Source of the DNA: an uncultured Eubacteriales bacterium
GTDB taxonomy: Bacteria; Bacillota; Clostridia; Oscillospirales; Acutalibacteraceae
Reading direction: 5' to 3'
Assembly (NCBI GenBank): GCA_910580045.1
Contig: CAJTXF010000063.1
Span: 1-15,163, forward strand
Length of the DNA stretch: 15,163 bases
Below, piece by piece: positions 14,553-15,163 of this stretch. A program made the position numbers and the translations under genes. Positions within the stretch are counted from its first letter, which is position 1; each line of letters begins with the position of its first letter. The notes beneath the pieces are model-generated. The model did no database searches, was not told the DNA's origin, and worked only from the letters and a program-made list of their open reading frames with translations.

Positions 14553-15070
14553 GGGGGCGTATTTTTATCGCGGAAGTTCAGCGCATTCCTGCCATTGGGG
14601 CAGTATGCGCGGCTCTGTGCGCGGTTCCGGCTTTCTCCATCCTTCTTCCCTAAACCCAAATTGGAATGAACCTAAACTACACTGGGGCGGTCATTGGGCC
14701 GGATTTGTATTGGGACAGCAAGGCAAGGGAAATCAAAGTGGATTGGAAAAATTTTTTGACAACAAGGTGAAAAAATCCTCAACGGAGGAAGAAATAAAAG
14801 AATTTGTCCTTCGGGCATATGGACTGCTTCTTACCCGGGGTATATATGGGACATACATATATGTGTGCGACAAGGATTTGCGAAAGTATCTTGCCCAGTA
14901 TATCCCAAAGGCAGGGTTGGCAAATTGAAAAAGCGCTCTTATCCAGACAAGAGAATAACATCCAAATTGACGCAAATACTAGGCCTGTAAAAGCCGCCCA
15001 GCCGGCCCGCTTAGAATGGGAAGCGGACCACAAAAGCGGCTGGTAATTTTGTGCGAAAGGGTGTTTTTAT
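14553..15070. other. Decayed region around the DUF2075 remnant
   Basis: Apart from the remnant at 14644-14928 this ~500-bp stretch has no gene I trust. The part from 14930 to 15050 holds a nested stem-loop: CCAGCCG (14998-15004) with CGGCTGG (15037-15043), and CCGCTT (15007-15012) with AAGCGG (15021-15026). It could be a terminator-like structure or a leader; only TTTT follows after a short spacer. Confidence 0.5.
14644..14928 (+). pseudogene. Remnant of the C-terminus of a DUF2075-type (schlafen-like helicase domain) protein, frameshifted
   Basis: Two frames hold consecutive pieces of one domain. From 14654 the frame reads TQIGMNLNYTGAVIGPDLYW and goes on to KVDWKNF, the pattern 'QG.EFDYVGVIIGPDL' of DUF2075 proteins. 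It is then cut by a T6 run (14752-14757), after which the next frame continues FDNKVKKSSTEEEIKEF, LLLTRGIYGTYIYVCDKDL, ending at 14928. One more T would rejoin the frames. A stop codon (TAA 14651-14653) lies just before the remnant and no homologous N-terminus is seen, so about 95 codons of a normally much larger protein survive. The open frame that starts at 14605 reads only part of it. The family is often found near defence or mobile islands. Confidence 0.7.
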
Positions 15071-15163
15071 ATGAAAGCGACTGGTATTGTCCGCCGCATC
15101 GAGGAATGTGTTATAATAACACAAAAGCCCGCAAAGCCGCATGAATACTGGGGTTCCGCTGAT
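15071..15163 (+). CDS. AbrB/SpoVT-like N-terminus that loses homology early, 3' end outside the window
   Basis: ATG at 15071 with AAAGGGTG upstream. The first 11 residues MKATGIVRRIE are the well-known start of AbrB/SpoVT-type transition-state regulators, which normally continue DDLGRVVIPKEIRRTL. Here the frame continues ECVIITQKPAKPHEYWGSAD to the window edge, without the dimeric swapped-hairpin motif. Thus the gene appears truncated or rearranged just after codon 11-12, or the start is a decoy for another gene. The frame is still open at the edge, so a functional short protein cannot be excluded. Confidence 0.45.
   Translation, partial: MKATGIVRRIEECVIITQKPAKPHEYWGSAD
15087..15123 (+). promoter_or_regulatory. 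Palindromic extended -10 promoter at the break in the AbrB-like gene
   Basis: TATAAT (15112-15117) is preceded by TGT, an extended -10, and sits at the middle of a perfect 8-bp inverted repeat (TGTGTTAT / ATAACACA, 15107-15123). The best -35 is TTGTCC (15087-15092) with a long 19-bp spacer. Symmetry suggests a repressor site as well as a promoter. Transcription would start near 15124 and run off the window. Confidence 0.45.

Overview
The window looks like chromosome from a GC-rich, endospore-forming member of the Clostridia. The sporulation sigma factor SigG marks a spore former. GC-rich, consensus-type Shine-Dalgarno sites and the mix of two-component, AraC, TetR, PilZ/GGDEF and BspA-type LRR genes fit gut Oscillospiraceae or Lachnospiraceae relatives; I lean to Oscillospiraceae, by inference only. 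No tRNA, rRNA, CRISPR array or intact insertion sequence was seen.

Layout. 1-1201 (-): a secreted leucine-rich-repeat surface protein, cut by the window edge. 1202-1445: a regulatory gap with two 28-bp palindromes centred on GTATAC, a rightward promoter and a bidirectional terminator, which together could define a ~105-nt small RNA. 1446-2216 (-): sigG. 2217-2567: a leader region with an extended -10 promoter and a foldable ~100-nt segment. 2568-3371 (+): a sugar-phosphate isomerase-like TIM barrel. 3535-4560 (+): a 2,4-diaminopentanoate-dehydrogenase-like oxidoreductase. A shared bidirectional terminator separates these from a leftward c-di-GMP pair: a receiver-GGDEF diguanylate cyclase (5353-6270) followed by a PilZ effector (4614-5312).

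6631-7245 (-) is a TetR regulator with a good sigma-A promoter. 7445-11258 (-) is a tight phosphate operon: a Na+/Pi cotransporter-PhoU fusion, then a PhoB-type regulator and a PhoR-type kinase, each pair overlapping by 4 nt. Upstream of it lies a free-standing transcription unit of ~183 nt (11480-11662, -) with a perfect TTGACA-17-TATAAT promoter and a perfect 11-bp terminator stem. It has no coding potential that I trust and folds like a long 6S-type hairpin; it is the most interesting item here. Next come an intracellular GH13 neopullulanase/cyclomaltodextrinase-type enzyme (11792-13519, -) and a divergent AraC regulator (13668-14552, +).

The right end is decayed. It holds the C-terminal remnant of a DUF2075-type protein broken by a frameshift in a T6 run, then a start of an AbrB/SpoVT-like gene that loses homology after about 11 codons, where a palindromic extended -10 promoter begins.

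Functionally the window groups sporulation control, c-di-GMP signalling, phosphate homeostasis and alpha-glucan use; I see no single linked novel system. The strongest candidates for undescribed biology are the RNAs and the palindromic repeats.
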